From Nocardia higoensis NBRC 100133 (GTDB taxonomy: Bacteria; Actinomycetota; Actinomycetes; Mycobacteriales; Mycobacteriaceae), in NCBI RefSeq assembly GCF_000308595.1, contig NZ_BAGA01000061.1, forward strand, positions 1 through 53,783: a stretch of 53,783 nt of DNA. The letters run 5' to 3'. The notes under the pieces were generated by a model. It searched no databases, was not told the origin of the DNA, and saw nothing but the letters and a program-made list of their open reading frames with translations. Positions within the stretch are counted from its first letter, which is position 1; each line of letters begins with the position of its first letter. The translations under genes and the position numbers were made by a program. Of the stretch, positions 17,129 to 26,669 are shown in pieces.

Positions 17129-18672
17129 CCGACCGGGGCCGGCGGGGACTGCGGCGCGCCAAGTCCGGTCCCGGTAAGGCCGGGCGCGCCGCCCGACCGG
17201 CCGGTGCGCGGGCACCGGCGGTCACCAAGTTCCTGACCTGGATGGCGCGCCCGCTCGCGTCGTTCCACCTGATCGTCACCATCGCCACCCTGCTCACGCT
17301 GCTCGGCCTGGTGATGGTGCTCTCGGCCTCCAGCGTCGAGGCCTACACCGCGGGCGGCTCGGCGTATTCGCTGTTCCGCCAGCAGATCCTGTTCGCCCTG
17401 ATCGGCTGCGTGCTGTTCTACCTGGCGTTGCGCATCCCGATCCGCCGATTGCGGCAGTGGTCCTTCCCGGTGTTCGGGCTGTCGGTGGTGGCCCTGTTCC
17501 TGGTACTGATCCCGGGTATCGGCACCGAGGTGCAGGGTTCGCGGCGCTGGATCGACCTGGGCGTCGTCTCGGTGCAGCCCTCGGAGATCGTCAAGGTGAC
17601 CCTGGTGGTCTGGGGCGCGCACCTGCTGGCCTCCCGGCGCAGCGAGCAGGCGCCGCTCAAGGACGTGCTGGTGCCGCTGGTGCCCGCGGGCATGCTGGTC
17701 TGTCTGCTCGTGGTGCTCGAGCCGAACCTGTCGACCACCATCGCGCTGGGCATCGTGCTCGCCGCCCTGCTGTGGTTCGGCGGCCTGCCGGTGCGGTTGT
17801 TCGTGACCATCGCGATCTCGGGCATCGTCGCCGCGGCGGTGCTCGCGCTGACCGCGGGCTACCGCTCCGACCGCATGCGCGCCTTCTTCAATCCCGGCGA
17901 GGACCCGCAGGGTATCGGCTATCAGGCCAGGCAGGCGATGTACTCGCTGGCCGACGGCGGGATCTGGGGCCGCGGCCTCGGCCAGAGCCGCGCCAAGTGG
18001 AGCTACCTGCCCAACTCGCACAACGACTTCATCTTCGCCATCATCGGCGAGGAACTCGGCTTCCTCGGCTGTGCGCTGGTGCTCGGCCTGTTCGCCCTGT
18101 TCGTCTACACCGGCCTGCGCATCGCCACACGTTCGGTCGATCCGTTCCTGCGCTTGCTGACGGCGACCGCCACGTCCTGGATCACCGCCCAGGCGCTGAT
18201 CAATGTCGGCTATGTCGTCGGCCTGCTGCCGGTGACCGGTCTGCAGTTGCCGCTGGTCTCCGCGGGCGGTTCCTCGCTGGCCATCACGCTGTTCATGTTC
18301 GGCATCATCGCCAACGCGGCCCGACACGAACCCGAGGCGGTGGCCGCGCTGCAGGCCGGGCAGAACGGCAGGTTCAGCCGGCTGCTGCGACTACCCAAGC
18401 CCGAGCCGTATTCGCCCGCCCGAGCCGAGGCGGCCCGCGCCAGATCGGGACGAGCCGGTGACCGCGGGCGCGGCGGCGGTTCGCGCTCGCCGCAGCGCGC
18501 GGGTGCCAGACAGGCCAGGGGCGGCGGCCAGGGCAGGAGCGGTGTGCAGGGCAAGCCCGCCCCGCGCCGTCGGTCGGGGGAGAGCCGCGGCACCAGTTCG
18601 GCCAGGGCGACCAGGGCCTGGGAGCCGACCTATCCGATGCCGCACGCGAAGGAACGGGGAAGATACAGGTGA
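17125..18672 (+). CDS. ftsW: SEDS septal peptidoglycan polymerase FtsW
   Basis: A 515-residue SEDS-family glycosyltransferase with about ten membrane helices that polymerises lipid II at the septum with FtsI. Family signatures are G-S-R-R-W-I-D-L-G, Q-P-S-E-I-V-K, W-S-Y-L-P-N-S-H-N-D-F-I-F-A-I-I-G-E-E and P-L-V-S-A-G-G-S-S. The C-terminal ~115 residues form an Arg/Gly/Ser-rich cytoplasmic tail, as in mycobacterial FtsW, where the tail contacts FtsZ. GTG at 17125 overlaps the murD stop; the ftsW stop is 43 nt before murG. Confidence 0.96.
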   Translation: MTDRGRRGLRRAKSGPGKAGRAARPAGARAPAVTKFLTWMARPLASFHLIVTIATLLTLLGLVMVLSASSVEAYTAGGSAYSLFRQQILFALIGCVLFYLALRIPIRRLRQWSFPVFGLSVVALFLVLIPGIGTEVQGSRRWIDLGVVSVQPSEIVKVTLVVWGAHLLASRRSEQAPLKDVLVPLVPAGMLVCLLVVLEPNLSTTIALGIVLAALLWFGGLPVRLFVTIAISGIVAAAVLALTAGYRSDRMRAFFNPGEDPQGIGYQARQAMYSLADGGIWGRGLGQSRAKWSYLPNSHNDFIFAIIGEELGFLGCALVLGLFALFVYTGLRIATRSVDPFLRLLTATATSWITAQALINVGYVVGLLPVTGLQLPLVSAGGSSLAITLFMFGIIANAARHEPEAVAALQAGQNGRFSRLLRLPKPEPYSPARAEAARARSGRAGDRGRGGGSRSPQRAGARQARGGGQGRSGVQGKPAPRRRSGESRGTSSARATRAWEPTYPMPHAKERGRYR

Positions 18673-18715
18673 GTGACGGGCGACGTGCTCGACGGGCCCG
18701 GTGGAGGAGTATCAG

Positions 18716-19852
18716 GTGACCACGAAGGATTCCGGTTCGCTGCCCTCGTCCGCGAGGATCTCGGTGATCGTCGCAGGCGGTGGCACGGCAGGACATATCG
18801 AACCGGCTCTGGCGGTCGCCGACGCGCTGCGCAGGCTCGATCCCTCGATCCGGGTGACGGCGCTCGGCACGGAACGCGGGCTGGAGACCCGGCTGGTGCC
18901 CGAGCGCGGCTACCCGCTCGAGCTGATCCCGCCGGTTCCGTTGCCGCGCAAGCCGACTCCGGACCTGCTGAAGCTGCCCGCCCGGGTGCGGGCCTCGGTG
19001 CGGCGCACCCGCGCGGTGATCGACGCGGTCGAGGCGGACGTGATCATCGGCTTCGGCGGCTATGTCGCCCTGCCCGCCTATCTCGCGGCCGGGCCGGGTC
19101 TGCTGCGGCGCAGGCGCGCGGTGCCGGTGATCGTGCACGAGGCGAACGCGAAGGCGGGTATCGCCAACAAGATCGGCGCCAGAGTGGCGGCGAAGGTGCT
19201 GGCCGCCGTGCCGGATTCGGGACTGCCCGGCGCGGAGGTGGTGGGCATTCCGGTGCGCGAATCGATCACCGCGCTGGACCGGGCCGGACTGCGCGGCGAG
19301 GCGCGCGCGCACTTCGGGCTGCCCGGTGAGGGGCCGGTGCTGCTCGTGTTCGGCGGTTCGCAGGGCGCGCGCAGCTTGAACGAGGCGATCTCCGCGGCCG
19401 CCCCGCAACTGGCCGCGGCGGGCATCTCGGTACTGCATGCGCACGGGCCGAAGAACACTCTGGAGGTGGCGCCCTCGGCCGGGCCCGCGCGTTATGTCGC
19501 GGTGCCGTACCTGTCCCGGATGGACCTGGCCTACGCGGCCGCCGACGCGGTGGTGTGCCGCTCGGGTGCCATGACGGTGGCGGAAGTCTCGGCGGTCGGG
19601 TTGCCCGCGTTCTACGTGCCGCTGCCACACGGCAACGGCGAGCAGGAATTCAACGCCCGCCCGATCGTCACCAAGGGCGGTGGCAGAATCGTTCCCGACC
19701 AGGAACTGACGCCGAAGTATGTGATCGACGAGGTGATTCCGCTGCTGCTCGACCGAACCCGGTTGACCGAGATGGGCCGCGCCGCCGCAGGCGCCGGACA
19801 TCGCGACGCCGCCGACGAGGTGGCACGCATCGCCGTGCGGGCCGCGCTGTGA
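18716..19852 (+). CDS. murG: MurG, lipid I to lipid II N-acetylglucosaminyltransferase
   Basis: A 378-residue GT-B glycosyltransferase at the inner membrane face that adds GlcNAc to lipid I. The N-terminal [12 protein letters not shown] glycine loop, the F-G-G-S-Q-G-A loop near the middle and the [10 protein letters not shown] donor-binding motif are all present. GTG at 18716 is 8 nt after GGAGGA; an earlier in-frame GTG at 18701 overlaps that site and is rejected. It overlaps murC by 4 nt. Confidence 0.96.
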   Translation: MTTKDSGSLPSSARISVIVAGGGTAGHIEPALAVADALRRLDPSIRVTALGTERGLETRLVPERGYPLELIPPVPLPRKPTPDLLKLPARVRASVRRTRAVIDAVEADVIIGFGGYVALPAYLAAGPGLLRRRRAVPVIVHEANAKAGIANKIGARVAAKVLAAVPDSGLPGAEVVGIPVRESITALDRAGLRGEARAHFGLPGEGPVLLVFGGSQGARSLNEAISAAAPQLAAAGISVLHAHGPKNTLEVAPSAGPARYVAVPYLSRMDLAYAAADAVVCRSGAMTVAEVSAVGLPAFYVPLPHGNGEQEFNARPIVTKGGGRIVPDQELTPKYVIDEVIPLLLDRTRLTEMGRAAAGAGHRDAADEVARIAVRAAL

Positions 19853-21381
19853 GCGCCGTGAACGGTGTGAACGGCACGAACGCCGCGGGCGGCGCGAGCG
19901 ACCCGCGCTCCGCACTGCCCCCGGAGCTGCAACGGGTGCACATGGTCGGGATCGGCGGCGCCGGCATGTCCGGCATCGCGCGCATCCTGCTCTCGCGCGG
20001 CGGCGAGGTGTCGGGTTCGGACGCCAAGGAGAGCCGCGGCGTGCTCGCGTTGCGGGCCCGCGGCGCGCAGGTCCGCATCGGCCACGATGCGACCGCGCTC
20101 GATCTGCTGCCGGGCGGCCCGACCGCGGTGGTGACCACCTACGCGGCCATCCCCAAGAGCAATCCCGAACTGGTCGAGGCCGATCGCCGCGCGATCCCGG
20201 TGCTGCTGCGTCCCACGGTGCTGGCCTCGCTGATGCGCGGGCACCGCACCCTGCTGGTGTCGGGCACACACGGCAAGACCTCGACGACGTCGATGCTCAT
20301 CGTGGCGCTGCAGCACTGTGGGCTCGATCCCTCCTTCGCGGTCGGCGGTGAACTCAACGAGGCGGGCACCAACGCCCATCACGGCACCGGCGAGACGTTC
20401 GTCGCCGAGGCCGACGAGAGCGACGGCTCGCTGCTGCAGTACGACCCGGATGTCGCGGTCGTCACCAACATCGAGTCCGATCACCTGGACTTCTTCGGCA
20501 CCGACGCCGCCTACACCCAGGTCTTCGACGATTTCGCCGACCGGCTGACCGAAGGCGGCCTGCTGGTGGTCTGCCTCGACGATCCCGGCTCGCTGGCCCT
20601 GGCCGAGCGGGTGGGCCCGCGGCTGGCGCAGCGGGGCGTGCGCGTACTCGGCTACGGCTCCGGGGAACTCGACGACGCACCGGTCCCGGTCGGGGTCCGG
20701 CTGCACAGCTGGGAACCCCGCGATGTCGGGGGAGTGGCGCAGTTCCAACTCGGCGAGGAGAGCACCCCGCGCTCGCTGCGGCTGTCGGTGCCGGGCAGGC
20801 ACATGGCGCTCAACGCCCTCGGCGCACTGCTGGCCGCGCGGGCCGCGGGGGCCGACATCGACGAGATCATCCAGGGGCTGGAGGGTTTCGGCGGCGTGCA
20901 CCGGCGTTTCCAGTTCGTCGGCAGGGAGAACGGCGTGCGGGTCTTCGACGACTACGCCCACCACCCCACCGAGGTGCGTGCGGTGCTCGGTGCCGCGGCC
21001 GCACTGGTCGAGCAGGAGGCGCGCGACGGCGCCCGCTCGCGGCAGGGCCGGGTGATCGTGGTGTTCCAGCCGCATCTCTACAGCCGCACCGCCACGTTCG
21101 CCGCCGAGTTCGGCGCGGCGCTGAGCCTGGCCGACGAGGTCGTCGTGCTGGATGTCTACGGCGCGCGGGAGGAACCGCTGCCGGGGGTCAACGGCGCGCT
21201 GGTCGCCCAGGCCGTCACCGTGCCGGTGCACTACCAGCCGGACATGTCCCGGGTTGGTCGTCAGGTGGCCGGGTTGGCGCAGGCCGGTGACGTGGTGATC
21301 ACCATGGGCGCAGGCGATGTCACCATGCTCGGCAGCCAGATCCTCGACGGCCTACGGGCACGGCCCCAGTACGGGCGGTGA
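19849..21381 (+). CDS. murC: UDP-N-acetylmuramate--L-alanine ligase MurC
   Basis: A 510-residue Mur ligase that starts the stem peptide by adding L-alanine to UDP-MurNAc. After a short Asn/Gly-rich leader comes [15 protein letters not shown], the UDP-binding motif of MurC, then the ATP loop [10 protein letters not shown] and D-D-Y-A-H-H-P-T-E near the C-terminal domain. GTG at 19849 overlaps the murG stop and avoids a long frame that would shadow murG. Confidence 0.96.
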   Translation: MSAVNGVNGTNAAGGASDPRSALPPELQRVHMVGIGGAGMSGIARILLSRGGEVSGSDAKESRGVLALRARGAQVRIGHDATALDLLPGGPTAVVTTYAAIPKSNPELVEADRRAIPVLLRPTVLASLMRGHRTLLVSGTHGKTSTTSMLIVALQHCGLDPSFAVGGELNEAGTNAHHGTGETFVAEADESDGSLLQYDPDVAVVTNIESDHLDFFGTDAAYTQVFDDFADRLTEGGLLVVCLDDPGSLALAERVGPRLAQRGVRVLGYGSGELDDAPVPVGVRLHSWEPRDVGGVAQFQLGEESTPRSLRLSVPGRHMALNALGALLAARAAGADIDEIIQGLEGFGGVHRRFQFVGRENGVRVFDDYAHHPTEVRAVLGAAAALVEQEARDGARSRQGRVIVVFQPHLYSRTATFAAEFGAALSLADEVVVLDVYGAREEPLPGVNGALVAQAVTVPVHYQPDMSRVGRQVAGLAQAGDVVITMGAGDVTMLGSQILDGLRARPQYGR

Positions 21382-22079
21382 GCCGCGTGCGCGCCGCGGG
21401 GGAGTTGCTCGGGCCCGGTGGTCTGCGGCGGGTGCGGTGGTGGGCGCTGGTCGCGGTGATCGTGCTCACCGCCCTGCTGTCGGTCGCATGGTTCACGCCC
21501 GCCCTGTCGGTGCGCACCATCGAGATCAACGGTATCTCCGCCATTTCCGAGGAACAGGTCCACGAGCAGCTCGACATCCCGGACGGGTTGTCGTTGATGC
21601 GGATCGACACCGTCGCGATGGCCGAGCGGGTGGCCTCGATCGCCAAGGTGCGCTCCGCGCGGGTGGAACGGGTGTACCCCTCGACGGTCCGCGTCACCGT
21701 GGACGAGCGCCGCGCGGTGCTCTGGTTCGACGCGCCCGAAGGCGCGCACCTGCTCGACCGCGACGCCGTCGAATTCGCCATCGAGGCACCGCCGATCGGA
21801 TTGCCGCGGCTGGTCACCGACCGTCCGAGCGGAAGCGACCAGGTCACCCGCGCCGCGGTGGCGGTGGTCGACGCCATGCCGCCCGCCCTGAACATCCAGG
21901 TGGACGAGGTTCTGGCGCGGTCGATTTCGGACATCTCGTTGAAGCTGGCCGACGGTCGCACGGTAGTGTGGGGCGGAGCGGACGACGCCGAACGCAAGGC
22001 GGCGGTGGTGTTGCCGCTGTTGACGCGAGAGGGCACGGTGTTCGACGTTTCGAGTCCGAATCTGGTCACGGTGAAGTGA
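21378..22079 (+). CDS. ftsQ: Cell division protein FtsQ
   Basis: A 233-residue bitopic protein of the divisome bridge. A short cytoplasmic segment is followed by one helix at about 22-44, then the POTRA domain beginning S-V-R-T-I-E-I-N-G and ending near the [10 protein letters not shown] strand, and the beta domain with V-L-W-F-D. It connects FtsZ-ring assembly to FtsW/FtsI through FtsL and FtsB. GTG at 21378 overlaps the murC stop. A fresh promoter before ftsZ follows it. Confidence 0.94.
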   Translation: MSRVRAAGELLGPGGLRRVRWWALVAVIVLTALLSVAWFTPALSVRTIEINGISAISEEQVHEQLDIPDGLSLMRIDTVAMAERVASIAKVRSARVERVYPSTVRVTVDERRAVLWFDAPEGAHLLDRDAVEFAIEAPPIGLPRLVTDRPSGSDQVTRAAVAVVDAMPPALNIQVDEVLARSISDISLKLADGRTVVWGGADDAERKAAVVLPLLTREGTVFDVSSPNLVTVK

Positions 22080-22178
22080 TCGATTCCATCTGTGTCCAGG
22101 GAGATTCTGTTCTCCGTTTCGGCGCGCCTGCGCCCGTATCGCGGCAGCGGCGAATAGCGTTCCGCAGCAGTCGGATAC

Positions 22179-22216
22179 TTGACATAACACTAACCCTATG
22201 GTTGAGGTTCAGGGTT
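22179..22216 (+). promoter_or_regulatory. Candidate ftsZ promoter with flanking inverted repeat
   Basis: A consensus TTGACA (22179-22184) lies 18 nt before TGAGGT (22203-22208), a usable TAnnnT-like -10. AACCCT (22192-22197) and AGGGTT (22211-22216) form an inverted repeat around the -10 region, a possible operator. It lies in the 178-nt ftsQ-ftsZ gap and would let ftsZ be expressed apart from the upstream operon. Confidence 0.6.
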
Positions 22217-22257
22217 TTCCGAAATGACAGGCTTGGATCGAAGGAAGGCGAGAGCCC

Positions 22258-23511
22258 ATGACGCCCCCGCACAACTACCTTGCGGTGATCAAGGTCGTCG
22301 GTATCGGCGGCGGCGGCGTGAATGCCGTCAACCGGATGATCGAACAGGGACTCAAGGGAGTCGAGTTCATCGCGGTCAATACCGACGCGCAGGCGCTGCT
22401 GATGAGCGATGCCGACGTCAAGCTCGACGTCGGCCGTGAACTGACCCGGGGCCTCGGCGCTGGCGCCGACCCCGAGGTCGGCCGCAAAGCCGCCGAGGAC
22501 CACAAGGACGAGATCGAAGAGGTGCTCAAGGGCGCCGACATGGTCTTCGTCACCGCGGGTGAGGGCGGCGGCACCGGCACCGGCGGCGCGCCCGTCGTCG
22601 CCAGCATCGCGCGCAAGCTCGGCGCCCTGACCATCGGTGTGGTCACCCGGCCGTTCTCCTTCGAGGGCAAGCGCCGCGGCAACCAGGCCGAAGTCGGCAT
22701 CAACCAGTTGCGCGAGTCCTGCGACACTCTCATCGTCATCCCGAACGACCGGCTCCTACAGCTGGGCGACGCGGCGGTCAGCCTGATGGACGCCTTCCGC
22801 TCCGCCGACGAGGTGCTGCTCAACGGTGTCCAGGGCATCACCGACCTGATCACCACCCCGGGCCTGATCAACGTCGACTTCGCCGACGTCAAGAGCGTCA
22901 TGTCCGGCGCGGGTAGCGCGCTCATGGGCATCGGTTCCTCGCGCGGCGAAGGGCGTTCGGTGAAAGCGGCCGAGGCGGCGATCAATTCGCCGCTGCTCGA
23001 AGCCTCGATGGACGGCGCGCACGGCGTGCTGCTGTCGATCGCGGGCGGATCCGACCTGGGCCTGTTCGAGATCAACGAGGCCGCTTCGCTGGTGCAGGAG
23101 GCCGCGCACATCGAGGCCAACATCATCTTCGGTACGGTCATCGACGATTCGCTCGGCGACGAGGTACGGGTCACCGTCATCGCCGCGGGCTTCGACGGCG
23201 GCGGCCCGGCCAGGCGCACCTTCGACGCACCGCACACCAGGGGCTCCATCGGCTCCGGCCGCGCGGGCGAGATCAGCAGCCGGGCAGGGGAGCTGTCCTC
23301 CTCGTCGAGGAGTCCCGAGCCGATGAGCGGTGCGACGGCCTCGTCCTCGTCGGGCTCGCTGGGTTCCGGCCGGGGCGCGGTGCCGAACTACCGCGACACC
23401 GAGCGCCCGCGGCCGACCGAACCGACGGTCGCACACAACAGCCGTTCGCACATCCAGGACGCCGACCCGGACGACGACGACGTCGACGTGCCGGACTTCA
23501 TGCGTCGCTGA
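22258..23511 (+). CDS. ftsZ: Cell division GTPase FtsZ
   Basis: A 417-residue tubulin homologue that builds the Z-ring. It has the G-I-G-G-G-G-V-N-A loop near residues 16-24, the tubulin signature G-G-G-T-G-T-G at 103-109, the T7 loop with N-V-D-F-A-D-V, a Ser/Gly/Arg-rich linker from about 325, and the conserved tail [10 protein letters not shown] that binds SepF and the FtsW tail in mycobacteria. GAAGGAAGG precedes the ATG. Linker length is somewhat above that of M. tuberculosis FtsZ (379 residues). Confidence 0.98.
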   Translation: MTPPHNYLAVIKVVGIGGGGVNAVNRMIEQGLKGVEFIAVNTDAQALLMSDADVKLDVGRELTRGLGAGADPEVGRKAAEDHKDEIEEVLKGADMVFVTAGEGGGTGTGGAPVVASIARKLGALTIGVVTRPFSFEGKRRGNQAEVGINQLRESCDTLIVIPNDRLLQLGDAAVSLMDAFRSADEVLLNGVQGITDLITTPGLINVDFADVKSVMSGAGSALMGIGSSRGEGRSVKAAEAAINSPLLEASMDGAHGVLLSIAGGSDLGLFEINEAASLVQEAAHIEANIIFGTVIDDSLGDEVRVTVIAAGFDGGGPARRTFDAPHTRGSIGSGRAGEISSRAGELSSSSRSPEPMSGATASSSSGSLGSGRGAVPNYRDTERPRPTEPTVAHNSRSHIQDADPDDDDVDVPDFMRR

Positions 23512-23571
23512 TCCGAGCCGGACACCCGGGCGTGCTCGTAAACGATGGTGCGGGCACGCTCGCGCGCCTAC

Positions 23572-23577
23572 TACGCT
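23572..23577 (+). promoter_or_regulatory. -10 element 7 nt before the pgeF start (leaderless mRNA)
   Basis: TACGCT fits TAnnnT and ends 7 nt before the ATG at 23585, so transcription should begin at or next to the start codon. No Shine-Dalgarno sequence is present, in agreement with a leaderless message. Confidence 0.55.
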
Positions 23578-23584
23578 CGGACGT

Positions 23585-24316
23585 ATGACTGCTCCCACGC
23601 TCACCGTCCGCCGGGTCACCACCACGCGCACCGGTGGCTTCTCCGCGCCGCCGTACGACTCGTTCAATCTCGGCGACCACGTGGGCGACGATCCGGAAGC
23701 CGTGCGGCGCAACCGGCTCCGGCTGGCCGAGGGGATCGGCCTGTCCCCGGACCGGCTGGTGTGGATGGAGCAGATCCACGGCCGCAATGTCGAGGTGGTC
23801 GACGGGCCGCGCGCGGAGCCGGTGCCGGCCACCGACGCGCTGGTGACCACCGAACCCGGTTTGGCGCTGGTCGTGCTGACCGCCGACTGCGTCCCCGTTC
23901 TGCTCTCCGACGACGAGGCCGGGGTGATCGCCGCCGTGCACGCCGGACGCATCGGCGCCCGCATCGGCATCGTGCCGCGGGTGCTCGAGGCGATGATCGC
24001 CCAGGGCGCGCGCCCCGAGCGTATCGGCGCTTTCCTCGGCCCGGCGGCCTCGGGACGTCGATACGAGGTGCCCGCCGCCATGCGCGCCGATGTCGAGGCC
24101 CACCTGCCCGGCAGCGCCACCACGACGGTGCGCGGCACTCCGGGCCTGGATCTGCGTGCGGGCATCCGCAGGCAGCTGACCGAGGCGGGCGTGGGCGGTA
24201 TCGCCGAGGACCCGCGCTGCACCATCGAGGACACGACCCTCTTCAGCCACCGCCGCGGCGCGCCGACCGGTCGCATCGCCGGCGTGATCTGGATCGACAC
24301 CCGCGACAGGGCCTGA
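23585..24316 (+). CDS. pgeF: Peptidoglycan editing factor PgeF (YfiH/YlmD, multicopper-polyphenol-oxidase fold)
   Basis: A 243-residue cytoplasmic protein of the YfiH family. The metal-binding triad is present: H65 in E-Q-I-H-G, C102 in T-A-D-C-V-P-V and H119 in A-V-H-A-G-R. Relatives in E. coli remove wrongly incorporated L-Ser muropeptide precursors, and others show purine nucleoside phosphorylase activity. Its place between ftsZ and the yggS-type gene is the common actinobacterial order. The start at 23585 is supported by the -10 element 7 nt upstream. Confidence 0.92.
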   Translation: MTAPTLTVRRVTTTRTGGFSAPPYDSFNLGDHVGDDPEAVRRNRLRLAEGIGLSPDRLVWMEQIHGRNVEVVDGPRAEPVPATDALVTTEPGLALVVLTADCVPVLLSDDEAGVIAAVHAGRIGARIGIVPRVLEAMIAQGARPERIGAFLGPAASGRRYEVPAAMRADVEAHLPGSATTTVRGTPGLDLRAGIRRQLTEAGVGGIAEDPRCTIEDTTLFSHRRGAPTGRIAGVIWIDTRDRA

Positions 24317-24462
24317 CCGGGCCGCGCAGTCGGGCGGGGTCCGCCGGGCCGGAAGTGAGGCCCGCAGCGGCCGGATGTGATCAGAGCGACAGGGCGTCGC
24401 GGGGGACGACGCGAGAACCGCGGGTATCCCGCGCTCGCCGGGGACAGGACACGGAGGACGAA

Positions 24463-25233
24463 GTGAACAGCGTGACGGGAGCGGCGCAGTCGCAGGCCGC
24501 CGCGGCGGAGCAGGCCCGCATCGCGGAACTGGCCGCGAATCTGGCGTCGCTGAACAAGCGGATCGACGAGGCCTGCCGCGCGAGCGGTCGCGACCGCGAT
24601 TCGGTGCGGCTGCTGCCGGTGACGAAGTTCTTCCCGGCCTCCGATGTGGCCCTGCTGGCGGGCCTCGGGTCGAGTGAGTTCGGCGAGTCGAGAGAGCAGG
24701 AGGCCGCGGCCAAAGTGGCCGCCGTGCGCGAGCTCGGATTCGAGGGCATCCGCTGGCACATGATCGGCCGCTTGCAGCGCAACAAAGCCAATGCGGTGGC
24801 TCGCTGGGCGCACACGGTGCACTCGGTGGACAGCGAACGGTTGGCAACGGCCCTTGACCGCGGTGTGCGCGCCGCACTCGACGCGGGCGAGCGTGTCGCG
24901 CCGCTGAATGTGCTGATCCAGGTCAGCCTGGACGACGATCCGGCTCGCGGCGGGGTGCCCGCGGCGAGCCTGGAGGCGCTGGCCGACACGGTCGCCCGCG
25001 CCTCGAACCTGCGGCTCGCAGGGCTGATGGCCATCCCTCCGCTGGGTGTCGAGGCCGATAGCGCGTTCGAGCGACTTGCGAGCTTGCACACGCGTGTACG
25101 CGAGCGCCACCCCGGCGCGAGCGAACTTTCCGCAGGAATGTCGGGCGATCTGGAGTCGGCCATCGCACACGGTTCGACGTGTGTGCGTGTCGGTACCGCT
25201 CTGATGGGCGCTCGACCGATAACCTCTGGCTAG
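24463..25233 (+). CDS. YggS/PLPBP-family pyridoxal-phosphate homeostasis protein
   Basis: A 256-residue TIM-barrel protein related to the N-domain of alanine racemase. The PLP-binding lysine is K55 in L-L-P-V-T-K-F, followed by F-G-E-S-R-E-Q-E and [11 protein letters not shown], the family signature, and later [15 protein letters not shown]. These proteins buffer free PLP and have no known catalytic reaction. GTG at 24463 follows GGAGGA. The 146-nt gap after pgeF has no firm promoter. Confidence 0.94.
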   Translation: MNSVTGAAQSQAAAAEQARIAELAANLASLNKRIDEACRASGRDRDSVRLLPVTKFFPASDVALLAGLGSSEFGESREQEAAAKVAAVRELGFEGIRWHMIGRLQRNKANAVARWAHTVHSVDSERLATALDRGVRAALDAGERVAPLNVLIQVSLDDDPARGGVPAASLEALADTVARASNLRLAGLMAIPPLGVEADSAFERLASLHTRVRERHPGASELSAGMSGDLESAIAHGSTCVRVGTALMGARPITSG

Positions 25234-25264
25234 CAAAGAAACCTCATCAGTCACATATGACACA

Positions 25265-25270
25265 TAAGAT
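25265..25270 (+). promoter_or_regulatory. Candidate -10 element (TAAGAT) for sepF
   Basis: TAAGAT lies in an AT-rich patch 76 nt before the sepF ATG, just after the yggS-type gene. A matching -35 box is not clear. Confidence 0.35.
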
Positions 25271-25340
25271 TGGGACGGACGAGGAGCTGAGCAAGTCTTC
25301 AACACCCGGCCGCCACCGGGGCCGAAGGAAGGTCGACCAG

Positions 25341-26165
25341 ATGAGCACGCTGCACAAGTTCAAGGCGTACTTCGGCATGGTTCCGCTCGAGGATTACGAA
25401 GACGACTACGTCGACGATCGCGCCTCGCGCGCGAGCGAGCGCGGTGGCGCGCGCGGACCCCGTCCGTACTCGGAGCGGCCGGGCTACGGCGCCGACCGCT
25501 ACGGCGAAGATCGTTACGGTGCCGACCGTTTCGGCGCGGAGCGTTTCGGTGCTGAGCGTTTCGGTGCCGATCGCTTCGACGACGAGGCCGACTACCCGGA
25601 GCCCGCCTACAAGTCCTACAAGCCGGCCTACCCCCCGCGCCGCGAGGAGTACCCGGAGGACAACTACGGCGAGGATCCCTACGAGCCGCCGCGTCGGCCC
25701 ACCCGGATCGACGCCGCGCCCTCCTCGGGCCGGTTTCGCGCGGGCGGTGGCGCGTCGTCCCTGCGCGGAGCCACCCGGGGTGCGCTCGCCGTGGATCCCG
25801 CGGCCGAGGAGCGCCGCCTCGAGGAGCGGCTGCGTCCCGAGCCCGCGCCCGCTCGCCGGCCCGGGATCTTCGAGGACGGAGGTCCCTTGTCCAAGATCAC
25901 CACCCTGCGCCCGCGCGATTACAGCGAGGCCAGGATCATCGGCGAGCGCTTCCGTGAGGGCAACCCGGTGATCATGGACCTGGTCGAGCTGAGCAACGCC
26001 GACGCCAAGCGCTTGGTGGACTTCGCCGCCGGGCTGGCCTTCGCGCTGCGTGGCTCGTTCGACAAAGTGGCCAGCAAGGTGTTCCTGCTCTCGCCCGCCG
26101 ATGTGGACGTCTCCGCCGAGGAACGCCGCCGGATCGCGGAAACGGGCTTCTACAACCAGAAATAG
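25341..26165 (+). CDS. sepF: FtsZ-membrane anchor SepF
   Basis: A 274-residue division protein that ties FtsZ filaments to the membrane. The N-terminal amphipathic helix [12 protein letters not shown] is followed by an acidic D/Y-rich linker and the C-terminal DUF552 domain (about 185-274: [10 protein letters not shown] to D-V-S-A-E-E-R-R-R) that forms the FtsZ-tail-binding dimer. ATG at 25341 follows GAAGGAAGG. The linker holds six tandem pentapeptides of the G-A-D-R-F type (residues 50-79), making the protein longer than M. tuberculosis SepF. A terminator lies downstream, so it may end its transcript. Confidence 0.95.
   Translation: MSTLHKFKAYFGMVPLEDYEDDYVDDRASRASERGGARGPRPYSERPGYGADRYGEDRYGADRFGAERFGAERFGADRFDDEADYPEPAYKSYKPAYPPRREEYPEDNYGEDPYEPPRRPTRIDAAPSSGRFRAGGGASSLRGATRGALAVDPAAEERRLEERLRPEPAPARRPGIFEDGGPLSKITTLRPRDYSEARIIGERFREGNPVIMDLVELSNADAKRLVDFAAGLAFALRGSFDKVASKVFLLSPADVDVSAEERRRIAETGFYNQK
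25488..25577 (+). repeat. 15-bp tandem repeat (6 units) in sepF
   Basis: Six 15-bp units encode G-[AE]-[DE]-R-[FY] pentapeptides in the SepF linker. Several units differ at only one or two bases, suggesting recent slippage within this reading frame. Confidence 0.82.
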
Positions 26166-26250
26166 CGACCTGCTTCCGGGGCGCCTCGACGGGGGCGGCG
26201 CCGAACGGGCAGGTCGGCGGGCAAGTCTTGCGGACATGATGTCCGGTTCG

Positions 26251-26284
26251 CGGCGGTGTGGCCATTTTGCACACCGCCGTTTTT
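26251..26284 (+). terminator. Intrinsic terminator between sepF and the YggT gene
   Basis: CGGCGGTGTG (26251-26260) and CACACCGCCG (26270-26279) form a perfect 10-bp stem with a 9-nt loop, followed directly by five T residues. This is the best classical terminator in the window. Confidence 0.8.
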
Positions 26285-26297
26285 CGGGCAGAGTGAC

Positions 26298-26603
26298 ATG
26301 GTGGCCTTGTTCGCGGTGTTGTACTTCGTGCTGTTCATCTTCTGGCTGTTGCTCATCAGCCGGGTGATCGTCGAGTTCATCCGTAGCTTCGCCCGGGACT
26401 GGCGCCCGACCGGAGTCGTGGTCGTGATCCTCGAAGTGATCTTCACGATCACCGATCCGCCGGTGAAACTGTTGAGGCGCTTGATTCCGCCGGTGTCATT
26501 GGGGGGAATCCGCCTGGATCTGTCGATAATGGTCCTGCTCTTCATCGTGTTCATCCTGATGTCCATCGTCAGCAGGCTCGGCCAGCCGGTCGGGCCGGTG
26601 TGA
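26298..26603 (+). CDS. YggT family membrane protein (Rv2146c-like)
   Basis: A 101-residue membrane protein with two hydrophobic segments, the first F-V-L-F-I-F-W-L-L-L-I-S-R, then S-F-A-R-D-W-R-P-T-G and I-T-D-P-P-V-K-L-L-R-R, both conserved in the mycobacterial Rv2146c/YggT family. Family function is not settled; in other bacteria it is tied to membrane or osmotic homeostasis. It lies only 13 nt after the terminator, so it is either read-through or driven from inside the sepF region. ATG at 26298 is chosen over an upstream GTG that would overlap the terminator. Confidence 0.88.
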   Translation: MVALFAVLYFVLFIFWLLLISRVIVEFIRSFARDWRPTGVVVVILEVIFTITDPPVKLLRRLIPPVSLGGIRLDLSIMVLLFIVFILMSIVSRLGQPVGPV

Positions 26604-26669
26604 CAGAATGGGTCGCGATACCTTGCAAGATCTGCTCGATCTCCAAAAGACGCGTGAAGGGATCCTTCC

